NCBI RefSeq assembly: GCF_025791835.1
Contig: NZ_JAOXLP010000008.1
Coordinates: forward strand, 62,001-126,000
Length of the DNA stretch: 64,000 nucleotides
Source: Roseomonas xinghualingensis
GTDB taxonomy: Bacteria; Pseudomonadota; Alphaproteobacteria; Acetobacterales; Acetobacteraceae
Direction: 5' to 3'
This document shows positions 38,803 to 47,406 of this stretch, one piece after another. How positions within the stretch are numbered: position 1 is the first letter of the stretch; each line of letters starts with the position of its first letter. Both the position numbers and the translations under genes were made by a program. Under the pieces are notes generated by a model. That model was given only the letters and a program-made list of their open reading frames with translations, had not been told where the DNA came from and did no database searches.

Positions 38803-39389
38803 TGGGCGACCTGTTCCCCGAAGGCACCCGCCCGCAGGACCTGCACGACCCCGGCGGCAAGGTGCGGCTGAAGGTGGGTGGCGAGGTGGTGAGCCGCGCG
38901 GAGTTCTCGGCGGATGGCCGCTACCGCACCGTGCTGGAGCGCCGCTGGGATGGGCGCCCCTTCGGCAGCCCCGGCGTCTGCGCCTGGATCATGATGAATC
39001 CCAGCACGGCGGATGAGATGGTGGATGACCCCACCGTGCGCCGCGCGCGGGATTTCACCCGCCGCTGGGGCTTCGGCGCCATGATGGTGCTGAACGCCTT
39101 CGCCCTGCGCGCGACAAAGCCCACCATGCTGCTGGAATGCGAGGACCCGGTCGGGCCAGGCAATGATTCCGCCATTGCCGAGTGGGCGGCGCGGGCAGAG
39201 CGCGTGGTGGTGGCCTGGGGCCTGCCGCCGAAGCCGCTGCGCTGGCGCGGGGCCCAGGTAGCGTCGATCCTGGCCAGGGCTGGTGTGAAGCCCCTGGCGC
39301 TGAAGGTGACGGCCTCGGGCGAACCCAGCCATCCGCTCTACATTGCGGGCGACACCCAGCCCAGGCCCTGGAGCCCGCCTTCAGTCTGA
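38802..39389 (+). CDS. DUF1643 family protein
   Basis: 195 residues. DUF1643 hallmarks are visible: CAWIMMNPSTADEMVDDPTVRR near residue 55, MVLNAFALRATKP, and VVAWGLPPKPL. The function of the family is not known. ATG 38802 shares its first base with the prfB stop, and the 3' end overlaps the convergent ROK gene by 9 bp. The opening residues ([16 protein letters not shown]) show no signal peptide, so it is cytoplasmic. Confidence 0.85.
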   Translation: MGDLFPEGTRPQDLHDPGGKVRLKVGGEVVSRAEFSADGRYRTVLERRWDGRPFGSPGVCAWIMMNPSTADEMVDDPTVRRARDFTRRWGFGAMMVLNAFALRATKPTMLLECEDPVGPGNDSAIAEWAARAERVVVAWGLPPKPLRWRGAQVASILARAGVKPLALKVTASGEPSHPLYIAGDTQPRPWSPPSV

Positions 39390-40481
39390 GTTGGACTTGC
39401 GGTTGGTGAAGCGGGCATTCCCCAGCCCTGTTCCGATCGTCAGCACCCCCCAGCGCTCCACATCCTGCATGTTGGGGATCTCGCTCAGCCCTTGGAGCAC
39501 GGCGTCGTTGTGCATCAGCACGGTGACAGGATGGCCGCCGATGTCGGGGATGGCCTCGGCGATGGCACGGGGCAGGTTGAAGCGGCTGCTTTCCCAGTTG
39601 CCGGGCAGGTTCTGGCCGCCACGGTCGATGGAGCCATCCTCCAGGATGATCCCGGGGCAGCCGATGCCGATAAAGGGAGCCAGGGCCCGCTTCTTCGATT
39701 CCGCCAGCGCGACCATGCCGCGCAGCATGGCGGTCAGGCGCTCCACCGCCTCCTCGCGCGTCGGTTCGTCATCCGCATGGCGCCAGACCTCGATGCCGAC
39801 GACCTTCGCCTCGGACAGGTTGCTGGCTTTCCTCAGGTTCAGCTCCACCAGCCCGGCCCGGATGCTGGTGCCACCGATATCCACGGCCATCAGGCTGTCA
39901 TGGCCGGCGAAGATCCAGCTCGGCGCCAGATGCGCGGCGCCGATCAGCGCGGCCTCGTCCGGGTCATGGGTGATGGGGACCAGTTCCACCCCCTGGCCAT
40001 CCGCCTTCAGGAGGAGCGAGGCGCGGCCGATCGCCAGATGGCCGATCCGGCTGCCGCTCATCCCGCCGCCGACGGCAATACGCTCCGTGTCCTTCCAACC
40101 TTTCAGCTTCAGGAAACGGCGGGTGACGCCAGTCAGTTCCTGGGCGAATTCCTCCACCACCCCATGGACGAGGGCGGCGACCTCCGGATCCTCGTCCTGC
40201 ATCAGCTTCTCCAGCCGCTGCTTGGGGATCTCCTCGCTGGGGCAATCGCCCAGCGGGTCCTCGTCACCCAGCTTTCGTAACCGTTCACGCCAGTCATCGA
40301 GGATGGCACGGAAGGCGCGCTTGCTGGCGCGGTCGCCGATGAAGCCTTCCTTGTCACGTAACTCAGCATTGTAGGCATCGAGAACGACGCTGGTGAGCTG
40401 CGATGCGCCGTGGCCTGCGACGGGCGGCGCGAGGGCCTGTTCTGGCATGGTCTGGCCTGCTTCCCCTGGGTGACGCGGCAT
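39381..40481 (-). CDS. ROK/hexokinase-family protein with swapped (circularly permuted) halves
   Basis: 366 residues from ATG 40481, with GGGGAGG upstream; ATG 40448 is possible. The motifs of a sugar kinase of the ROK family are all here but out of order. What is normally the C-terminal half comes first: RIAVGGGMSGSRIG (138-143 core) and THDPDEAALIGAAHLAP. The normal N-terminal half follows: AVDIGGTSIRAGLVELN (201-205 phosphate loop), IGIGCPGII, VLMHNDAVLQG and, at the end, TIGTGLGNARFT. The CxxCG zinc loop is missing. It may be a kinase or a non-catalytic regulator; I cannot tell the sugar. Confidence 0.75.
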   Translation of the reverse strand: MPRHPGEAGQTMPEQALAPPVAGHGASQLTSVVLDAYNAELRDKEGFIGDRASKRAFRAILDDWRERLRKLGDEDPLGDCPSEEIPKQRLEKLMQDEDPEVAALVHGVVEEFAQELTGVTRRFLKLKGWKDTERIAVGGGMSGSRIGHLAIGRASLLLKADGQGVELVPITHDPDEAALIGAAHLAPSWIFAGHDSLMAVDIGGTSIRAGLVELNLRKASNLSEAKVVGIEVWRHADDEPTREEAVERLTAMLRGMVALAESKKRALAPFIGIGCPGIILEDGSIDRGGQNLPGNWESSRFNLPRAIAEAIPDIGGHPVTVLMHNDAVLQGLSEIPNMQDVERWGVLTIGTGLGNARFTNRKSNSD

Positions 40482-40515
40482 GAACGCAGCCACCTCCCCA
40501 GGGTTGGAGAAGCTC

Positions 40516-41640
40516 TTACCGCGGCCGGCGGATGCCCAGGCTGGCCACAGCCAGCATCGCCGCCCCTCCGCCATAGATCAGCAGGGCGGGTGCGATGGGC
40601 AGCAGGATGCCGGCCAGCAGTGGCCCTGCCCCGGCGCCGATGTCCCGCCAGGTGGCCTGCTGCGCCAGGGCCGGTACGCGGCCCGGGCCTGGATTCTCGG
40701 CGGCGACCACGGGGCCAGGCAGGGGCTGGATGATGGCCCGAAGCAGCACCGTGGCCAGGGCACCGGCCCAGAGCAGCACGCCGCCCGCGGCCAGCAGCAG
40801 CAGCCCGCAGGCCGTGGCCAGGGAGAGCCCAACCAGGGCCTGCCGTGCCCCAAGGCGTCCGGCCAGCCAGCCACCGGCCGGGGCGAGGAAGATCTCCGCC
40901 GCATAGCGCAGGGCCAGCGCGCCGCCCGCCGCCAGGGTGGCGCCTTCCGGCAGGGCGGCGGCGGCCAGCACGGAAAGGCCGATGACGAAAAGCCCGTCCA
41001 TGGTGAGGCCGAAGACGAAGGCCCAGATGTTGAAGGCGTTGGGAAGGGCGAAGCGTGGCCCGCCCTTGGCCTGGCCTTCCGGCGTGGCGGGCAGACAGGC
41101 CGCGAAATAGATGGCAGGCAGCGAGACGAGGCCCAGCACCACGAAGACCAGGCGCGGCCCCGCCCATTCCGCCAGGACAGCCCCCCCGAGCAGCCCGATC
41201 ATCGGTCCCGCCGCGACAATGGAGCGCGACCAGCCGCTGCGCCGCGCCGCGCCTTCCGGGAGCGCCGTGGGCAGGGCCTGCACGGCGATGTTCATGGCCG
41301 CGAAGGCCAGGCCCCAGAGCAGCCGTGCCACCAGCAATGCCCAGAGGCCCGAAAGCGCCGCATAGCCGAAGGCAGAGAGGGCCGATGCCACGGCCGCCAG
41401 CATGCAGGCCGAGCGTGGGCCACGCTCCCCATAGAAGCGTGCCACCCAGCCATAGCCGGCGATTCGCACCAGCCGGTTGGCCGCCAGCAGGATGCCCACC
41501 TCCGGCAGGGTCACGCCGAAGACTGCAGCATGCAGTGGCAGCAGCAGGTAGAGCACCGTGTCGCCGGGCAGGGTGCAGGCGAGGGTGAGGGCGGAGTTCC
41601 GGGTCGCGCGGTCGGCCTCGGCGGCGCTGGGAAGGGTCAC
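40516..41640 (-). CDS. MFS transporter
   Basis: 374 residues from GTG 41640, overlapping the upstream acetyltransferase by 4 bp (GTGA). It is strongly hydrophobic with about 12 predicted helices, the loop 2-3 region reading GWVARFYGERGPRSA and a second in GGWLAGRLGARQAL. Small even for the family, and closest in feel to drug or amino-acid efflux MFS proteins. Substrate unknown. The coupling to a PAT-like acetyltransferase suggests resistance to, or export of, a small toxic compound, which is inference. Confidence 0.85.
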   Translation of the reverse strand: MTLPSAAEADRATRNSALTLACTLPGDTVLYLLLPLHAAVFGVTLPEVGILLAANRLVRIAGYGWVARFYGERGPRSACMLAAVASALSAFGYAALSGLWALLVARLLWGLAFAAMNIAVQALPTALPEGAARRSGWSRSIVAAGPMIGLLGGAVLAEWAGPRLVFVVLGLVSLPAIYFAACLPATPEGQAKGGPRFALPNAFNIWAFVFGLTMDGLFVIGLSVLAAAALPEGATLAAGGALALRYAAEIFLAPAGGWLAGRLGARQALVGLSLATACGLLLLAAGGVLLWAGALATVLLRAIIQPLPGPVVAAENPGPGRVPALAQQATWRDIGAGAGPLLAGILLPIAPALLIYGGGAAMLAVASLGIRRPR

Positions 41641-42173
41641 GATCGCGTCGGCGGCGTGGTGTTGCCGGGGCCGAGGGTACGGGTCATGAGCACCGTGTCC
41701 AGCCAGCGCTCATGCTTCCAGCCGATGGAGGGAATGACGCCAGCGTGGTGGAAACCCAGTGTTTCATGCAGGCGGATCGAGGGGGTGTTTGCGGAATCGC
41801 CGATCACCGCGACCATCAGGCGGAAATCCGCCGCCTCGCAACGCACGATCAGGGCTTCCAACAGCGCTCGCCCGGTGCCGTCCCGCCTGCGGTCGGGGGC
41901 GACATAGACCGAGTTCTCCACCGTGTGCCGGTAGGCCGGGCGGGGCCGGTAGGCGGAGGCATAGGCATAGCCGAGCACCATGCCTGCCTCATCCGTGACG
42001 ACGATATGGGGGTAGCCGCCGGCCAGCACCGCCTCGCGCCGCGTGGCCATCTCCGCCTCGCTGGGCGGCGACAGTTCGAAGGAGGCGCGGCCATGCTCCA
42101 CCCAATAGGCGTAGATGCGGGCAATGGCCGGGACATCGTCCGGGTGACTGTCACGGATCAGCGGCGTTGTCAT
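41637..42173 (-). CDS. PAT-like GNAT N-acetyltransferase
   Basis: 178 residues. Phosphinothricin/methionine-sulfoximine N-acetyltransferase family: IRDSHPDDVPAIARIYAYWVEHG, FELSPPSEAEM, YAYASAYRPRPAYRHTVENSVYV and APDRRRDGTGRALLEAL (CoA loop) match well. Such enzymes acetylate glutamine-synthetase inhibitors or free amino acids. It is in an operon with an MFS transporter. A paralogue lies at 53791. Confidence 0.9.
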   Translation of the reverse strand: MTTPLIRDSHPDDVPAIARIYAYWVEHGRASFELSPPSEAEMATRREAVLAGGYPHIVVTDEAGMVLGYAYASAYRPRPAYRHTVENSVYVAPDRRRDGTGRALLEALIVRCEAADFRLMVAVIGDSANTPSIRLHETLGFHHAGVIPSIGWKHERWLDTVLMTRTLGPGNTTPPTRS

Positions 42174-42213
42174 GAAAGCGTCATGCGATGTGTCGCGCCG
42201 TGCCGCAAGATGA

Positions 42214-43869
42214 TCAGCTTGGCGACTTGTCGAGCAGCCCCTCCCGCACCGCCTGGCGCAACGGCACTTTCTGAAGCTTGCCGGTGGAGGTCTTGGGTAC
42301 TTCCCGGAAGATCACCCGCTTGGGCACCTTGAAGCTCGCCAGGTGGGTGCGGGCATGAGCGACCAGCTCTTCTTCCGTCGTGTTCTCGCCGGGCATCAAC
42401 TCGATGAAAGCCCAGGGCACCTCACCCCATTTCTCGTCCGGGGCGGCGACCACGGCAGCGACCGCCACGGCTGGATGCTTGTAGAGCGCGTCCTCCACCT
42501 CGATGGAGGAAATGTTCTCCCCGCCCGAGATGATGATGTCCTTCGCGCGGTCCTTTAGCTGCACATAGCCGTCCCGGTGCTTCACCCCGAGATCTCCGGT
42601 GCGGAACCAGCCGCGGGCGAAGGCCTTTTCCGTGGCGGCGGTGTCCTTCAGATACCCCTTCATCACCGTGTTGCCGCGCATCACAACCTCGCCCATGGTC
42701 GTTCCATCCGCTGGTACGGGCTGGTCGTTGGTGTCGAGCACGTCGAACTCCTCGAGCGTGACGTAGCGTACGCCCTGCCTGGCCATGAGGGCGGCGCGCT
42801 CCGGCGCCGGCTTGGCGTCATCCTCCTTGTGCCATTCGTTCACCACCGAAGGGCCGTAGCATTCCGTCAGCCCATAGATATGGCGCACGGTGACGCCGGC
42901 GGCATCGGCGGCGGCCAGCACGGCTTCGGGCGGCGAGGCGCCCGCGGTGCTGAAGACCAATCCGGTGCCCGCCACGCGGGAGGAATCGTTCACCAGCGTC
43001 TGCAGCACGATCGGGGCGCCGCACATATGCGTCACGCCATGCGCCTTGATCAGATCCCACATCGCAGGGCCCCGCACGGCGCGCAGGCAGACATGGGTGC
43101 CGGACAGGGCGGCGACGGTCCAGGGGAAGCACCAGCCGTTGCAGTGGAACATGGGCAGCGTCCACAGATAGATGGGCGCCGGGCCGATGCCGCAGGCCAG
43201 GATATTGCCGATGGCACCGAGATAGGCGCCGCGATGGTGATAGACCACGCCCTTCGGCCGCCCCGTGGTGCCGGAGGTGTAATTCAGCGCGATGGCATCC
43301 CATTCATCCTGCGGCGGCTGCCAGGGGAAGGCTGGATCGCCCGCGGCAATGAAGGCCTCGTAATCCTCGCCGTCCACCGTGTGGGGGAAGGTGGCTTCTG
43401 AATCATTCACCTCGATCACCAGTGGCTTTGCCTTGGCGATGGCCAGCGCCTGCTGCAGCACGGGGATGAACTCGCGGTCCACCACGATGGCGCGCGCCTC
43501 GCCGTGATCGAGGATATAGGCGATGGTATCGGCATCCAGGCGGATGTTGATCGTGTTCAGCACCGCGCCGGTCATCGGCACGCCGTTGTGGCACTCGATC
43601 ATGGCCGGGATGTTGGGCAGCAGTGCCGCCACCGTGTCCCCGCGCCCGATGCCCCGTGCGGCCAGGGCGGAGGCGAGCCGCACGCAGCGATCCCGGTGCT
43701 GGCGCCAGGTGAGGCGCTGCGATCCGTGGATCACCGCGATCCGCTCGGGGAAGACCGCCGCGGCGCGTTCGATGAAAAGCAGGGGCGTCAGGGCACGGTG
43801 GTTCGCACCGGTGCGGGGCAGGTCATCATAGGCCTCCCTGGCCGTGACGGGCGTCGGGCTGATATCCAT
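42214..43869 (-). CDS. AMP-dependent acyl-CoA synthetase/ligase
   Basis: 551 residues from ATG 43869, which shares its A with the stop of the upstream enoyl-CoA hydratase (TGATG); GGAGG sits 8 nt before it. Adenylate-forming family: the P-loop LNYTSGTTGRPKG, HIYGLTECYGP, the acyl-adenylate motif FRTGDLGVKHRDGY, and the catalytic lysine in PKTSTGKLQKVPL. It activates a medium- or long-chain or aromatic acid to a CoA thioester. With the hydratase next to it, use of an unsaturated acid by beta-oxidation is plausible. Confidence 0.92.
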   Translation of the reverse strand: MDISPTPVTAREAYDDLPRTGANHRALTPLLFIERAAAVFPERIAVIHGSQRLTWRQHRDRCVRLASALAARGIGRGDTVAALLPNIPAMIECHNGVPMTGAVLNTINIRLDADTIAYILDHGEARAIVVDREFIPVLQQALAIAKAKPLVIEVNDSEATFPHTVDGEDYEAFIAAGDPAFPWQPPQDEWDAIALNYTSGTTGRPKGVVYHHRGAYLGAIGNILACGIGPAPIYLWTLPMFHCNGWCFPWTVAALSGTHVCLRAVRGPAMWDLIKAHGVTHMCGAPIVLQTLVNDSSRVAGTGLVFSTAGASPPEAVLAAADAAGVTVRHIYGLTECYGPSVVNEWHKEDDAKPAPERAALMARQGVRYVTLEEFDVLDTNDQPVPADGTTMGEVVMRGNTVMKGYLKDTAATEKAFARGWFRTGDLGVKHRDGYVQLKDRAKDIIISGGENISSIEVEDALYKHPAVAVAAVVAAPDEKWGEVPWAFIELMPGENTTEEELVAHARTHLASFKVPKRVIFREVPKTSTGKLQKVPLRQAVREGLLDKSPS

Positions 43870-44684
43870 CACCGGTGCCTCCATTCAGGCCGGCGCTTGG
43901 CGACGAAGGCGCCGATGCCTTCCGCAGCATCCTCGGCCAGCAGATTCTCGACCATCGCCGCCGCAGCCACCTCGTAAGCCTCGGCCAGGGGCAACCCAGC
44001 CTGGCGATGGAAGGTCCGCTTGCCGAGTTGCACGGCCAATGCGGAACGCCCGGCGATGTGCGAAGCCAGCGCTGCGGCTTCCGCACGCAGTCTGTCCGCC
44101 GGCAGGATGCGGTTCACCAGTCCGATGCGCCGCGCCTCCGCGGCATCGATGGGCTCAGCTGTCAGCAGCATCTCCATCGCCGCCTTACGCGGCACGGCGC
44201 GGGACAGGGCGACGGCCGGAGTAGAGCAGAACAGGCCGATCTCCACGCCCGGGGTGCAGAAGCGCGCGGTGTCAGAGGCCAGCACCAGATCGCAGGCGGC
44301 AACCAACTGGCAGCCAGCGGCGGTGGCCATGCCCTGTACGGCGGCGACCACGGGCTGGGGCAGGGCTGGGATGGCCTGCATCACGGCGGCGCAACGCGCC
44401 ATGGCATCCGCGAAGAAGGCATAGCCGCCATCGGGATCGGCGAAATGCGTGGTGATTTCCTTCAGGTCATGCCCGGCGCAGAAGACCGAGCCTTCCGCTT
44501 GAATCACCACGCAGCGGATGACGGCATTGGCTGCGATGCTGCGCAGCGCCTCCTGCAGGCTTTCCAGCAGATCCATGGAAAGCCCGTTCCGTGCGCCCGG
44601 GCGGTTCAGCGTAAGGGTCGCGACTGCCCCATGATCCTCGCGGATCAGAATGGGCGTCGCGCCCGCCGCGATGCCGTCCGGCAT
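43869..44684 (-). CDS. Enoyl-CoA hydratase/isomerase (crotonase) family
   Basis: 271 residues from ATG 44684, with GGGAGGAG upstream. Oxyanion-hole strands are VFCAGHDLKE and the second loop VAAVQGMATAAGCQLVA; ACDLVLASDTARFCTPGVEIG follows. Catalytic glutamates of hydratases are not clear (the position reads EIGLFCSTPAV), so isomerase or another crotonase activity is possible. It is translationally coupled to the CoA ligase. Confidence 0.9.
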   Translation of the reverse strand: MPDGIAAGATPILIREDHGAVATLTLNRPGARNGLSMDLLESLQEALRSIAANAVIRCVVIQAEGSVFCAGHDLKEITTHFADPDGGYAFFADAMARCAAVMQAIPALPQPVVAAVQGMATAAGCQLVAACDLVLASDTARFCTPGVEIGLFCSTPAVALSRAVPRKAAMEMLLTAEPIDAAEARRIGLVNRILPADRLRAEAAALASHIAGRSALAVQLGKRTFHRQAGLPLAEAYEVAAAAMVENLLAEDAAEGIGAFVAKRRPEWRHR

Positions 44685-44758
44685 ACGCTCCTCCCTGTTT
44701 CCTTCTTCCGGTCAGGTTGGGCCCGGCGGCTGCGCGGGCGCAAGGGGCCACAAATGGA

Positions 44759-44788
44759 AAGGGCGCCGGGATTCCTCCCGGCGCCCTT
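44759..44788 (-). terminator. Terminator hairpin of the MHS transporter gene
   Basis: AAGGGCGCCGGG (44759-44770) pairs with CCCGGCGCCCTT (44777-44788), a 12-bp perfect stem with a 6-nt loop. On the minus strand the sequence after it is TCCATTTG, a weak T-rich tail. It lies 20 bp past the transporter stop. Confidence 0.65.
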
Positions 44789-44808
44789 CCCTGGTTCCGT
44801 CCGGCGCG

Positions 44809-46542
44809 TCAGGCGCGGGCGTCGCGTCCTGAATGCTCGGCCTCGAAGATGTTCCGGTCCTTCGTCTCGGGGATGAAGAGGGCACCGATCACCACGGTCG
44901 CGAGTGCGATCACGATCGGGTACCAGAGGCCGTAATAGATGTCGCCTGTTTGAGCCACCATCGCCAGCGAGGTCGCTGGCAGCAGCCCGCCGAACCACCC
45001 ATTGCCGATGTGGTAGGGCAGTGACATCGAAGTGTAGCGGATGCGCGTGGGGAACAACTCCACCAGCGCCGCCGCGATCGGGCCATAGACCATGGTGACG
45101 TAGATCACGAGCAGGGTGAGGATGCCGATGATCACGGCCGGCTGCTCGCGGAAGATGTCGAAGGGACCAGACATCTTCACCACGGTCGGGTTGGAGGCGG
45201 AGGGATAACCCGCCGCCGTCAGCGCTGCCGTGAGCTCCTGGTTGAAGCGGGCCGTCGCCGGGCCGCGCTGCGCCGGCTCCATGTCGCGCAGGTTTGGTGC
45301 CTGCACCGTGGTGGTGCCCACGCGCACCGCCGCGGTGCCGGGTGGGCCCGCCTCGGTGTTGTAGACCGCGCCGGCACGGGCCAGCGCGGACTTGGCAACG
45401 TCGCAAGCCGAGGTGAACTGTGCCGTGCCGACCGGGTTGAACTGGAAGGAGCAGAGCGCCGGATCCGTCACCACCTGTATCGGGATGGTCTGGTGCGCCT
45501 GGTACAGGGCCGGGTTGGCTTCCGCCGTCAGCAGCTTGAACAGCGGGAAATAGGTGAGCGCCGCAAGCAGGCACCCGCCCAGGATGATCGGCTTGCGCCC
45601 GACCTTATCCGACAGCCAGCCGAAGAGGACGAAGAAGCCGGAGCCGAGAAGCAGTGCCCAGGCGATCAGCAGGTTCGTCGTCGGTCCATCCACCTTCAGG
45701 ATCGAGCCGAGGAAGAACAGCGCGTAGAACTGGCCAGTGTACCAGACCACCGCCTGGCCCATGGTCAGGCCCAGCAGCGCCAGGATCGCCCACTTCGCGT
45801 TGCGCCACGTACCGAAAGCCTCGGACAGTGGAGCCTTGGAGCCGGTTCCTTCCTCCTTCATCTTCTTGAAGGCGGGGCTCTCGTTCAGCGTGGACCGGAT
45901 CCAGACGGAGATGCCGAGCAGGATGATCGAGACGAGGAAGGGAATGCGCCAGCCCCAGGCAGCGAACTCGGCCTCTCCAATCCAGCTGCGCACGCCAAGG
46001 ATGACCAGCAGCGACAGGAAAAGGCCCGCCGTCGCGGTGATCTGGATGAAGGAGGTGTAGAAGCCGCGGCGCCCGTTCGGAGCGTGCTCGGCCACATAGG
46101 TCGCGGCGCCGCCATACTCGCCGCCCAGCGCCAGGCCCTGGAGGCAGCGCAGCGTGATCAGCAGGATGGGCGCGAGGATGCCGATGCTCTCCGAACCCGG
46201 CAGCAGGCCGACGAGGAAGGTGGAGGCACCCATGATGACGATGGTGACGAGGAAGGTGTATTTCCGTCCCACCAGGTCGCCGATCCGGCCGAAGAAGATG
46301 GCGCCGAACGGGCGCACCAGGAAGCCGGCCGCGAAGGTCAGCAGCGCGAAGATGTTGCGCGTGCCCTCGGGGTACTGGCTGAAGAAATGTGTGCCGATCA
46401 GCGCCGCGAGGCTACCATAGAGGTAGAAGTCATACCATTCGAACACGGTGCCCAGGGAGGAGCCGAGGATGACCTTCCTCTCCTCCTTGGTCATCGGGCG
46501 GTTCCTGTCGGCCGCCACGGCTGTTGAATAGGCGGTGCTCAT
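44809..46542 (-). CDS. MHS-family metabolite:H+ symporter (ShiA/KgtP/ProP-like)
   Basis: 577 residues from ATG 46542 (MSTAYSTAVAADRN). MFS of the metabolite-proton symporter type: GTVFEWYDFYLYGSLAALIG near the start, GRIGDLVGRKYTFL between helices 2 and 3, and LALGGEYGGAATYVAEHAP. Helix pairs end with ELFPTRIRYTSMSLPYHIGNGWFGG. A polar insertion of about 90 residues (roughly 375-465) lies in a loop in the second half, where relatives have a short link; it contains two cysteines (ALCSFQF, SACDVAK). Substrate could be an organic acid or betaine. Confidence 0.88.
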   Translation of the reverse strand: MSTAYSTAVAADRNRPMTKEERKVILGSSLGTVFEWYDFYLYGSLAALIGTHFFSQYPEGTRNIFALLTFAAGFLVRPFGAIFFGRIGDLVGRKYTFLVTIVIMGASTFLVGLLPGSESIGILAPILLITLRCLQGLALGGEYGGAATYVAEHAPNGRRGFYTSFIQITATAGLFLSLLVILGVRSWIGEAEFAAWGWRIPFLVSIILLGISVWIRSTLNESPAFKKMKEEGTGSKAPLSEAFGTWRNAKWAILALLGLTMGQAVVWYTGQFYALFFLGSILKVDGPTTNLLIAWALLLGSGFFVLFGWLSDKVGRKPIILGGCLLAALTYFPLFKLLTAEANPALYQAHQTIPIQVVTDPALCSFQFNPVGTAQFTSACDVAKSALARAGAVYNTEAGPPGTAAVRVGTTTVQAPNLRDMEPAQRGPATARFNQELTAALTAAGYPSASNPTVVKMSGPFDIFREQPAVIIGILTLLVIYVTMVYGPIAAALVELFPTRIRYTSMSLPYHIGNGWFGGLLPATSLAMVAQTGDIYYGLWYPIVIALATVVIGALFIPETKDRNIFEAEHSGRDARA

Positions 46543-46734
46543 CCTTTGCTTGGTCCTGCATCCCCCCGGGGCGCGGCATGCCCGGCTTGTCTTGTGCCTC
46601 ACGCGGCCGCAACCGGCGCGGGAACGAGCCGTCGCGCAGACTCGTCACGAAGACGCTAGAACAAGCTCGCGCGATGCCGCCAGCGGTAACCCTTGAAGAA
46701 GCGCAATCTTTGAACTCACTGTATCGTGATCGTA

Positions 46735-47406
46735 TCAATGGGGCTGGTGGTCTTTCCCAAGGGTTTTCGCGATCACCATGCCCAGGGCACCGAAATCCAA
46801 GGCGATACGCCCTTCAGTATCGGGCGTGAGTGGCGTGGACAGCCCCGCGACGATCAGCAGCGCGCCTCTGGGCAGCCCCCCCAGGCGGCGCGCGGCGGCA
46901 ATTGCGGGTGCGAGCGTATCTTGCAGTGCAGTATGAGTTGGGCCGACTGTAACCGCCTCCATCGGTGCATGTGGCGGCCCGGCAATGATGAAGCCAAGCC
47001 CGCCCAGATCCGCCGCCCGCTGTCCCACAGCCAAGGGGGGATGGGTGAAACGGTGATCCGCGAGATCGAGGGCGGGATGCAGCGCGGCCAGGGCTGGCGG
47101 CTTCTCACCATCCGGATCAAGAGGCTCGTCCAGAACAGCGATCAACGCGGCTGTGATGACCGGATGGCGCAGCGGGCTGGCCGTGGCGCCATTCGGCAGC
47201 AGCCGCCCTTCGATCATCGGCCCGGCGATGCCATCCGCAAACCGCAAGCCGCAAGGCGTGAGGCCGAGCGAGTCCAGGGTGAGGAAAGCCACGCGTTCCC
47301 CTTCCGCGCGGCTGCGAGGCGAAATCTCCCGCGGCAGTTCGGCAAGAGGATTGCCAGTGCTGATGGCTTCGGCAATCCAGCTGGCGGCGCGTTTGGCACG
47401 ACTCAT
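46735..47406 (-). CDS. 2-keto-4-pentenoate hydratase (MhpD)-like, metal ligands missing
   Basis: 223 residues from ATG 47406 (ATGA overlap with the TRAP large-permease gene). The MhpD/HpcG fold is recognisable: PLRHPVITAALIAVL, PALDLADHRF, GLGFIIAG and, at the C-terminus, RRLGGLPRGALLIVAGLSTP and IALDFGALGMV. The metal-binding glutamates (EAEIAF in relatives) are replaced here (ITAALI), so ordinary hydratase chemistry is doubtful. It is the last gene of the TRAP operon and may bind or process the transported acid. Confidence 0.65.
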   Translation of the reverse strand: MSRAKRAASWIAEAISTGNPLAELPREISPRSRAEGERVAFLTLDSLGLTPCGLRFADGIAGPMIEGRLLPNGATASPLRHPVITAALIAVLDEPLDPDGEKPPALAALHPALDLADHRFTHPPLAVGQRAADLGGLGFIIAGPPHAPMEAVTVGPTHTALQDTLAPAIAAARRLGGLPRGALLIVAGLSTPLTPDTEGRIALDFGALGMVIAKTLGKDHQPH

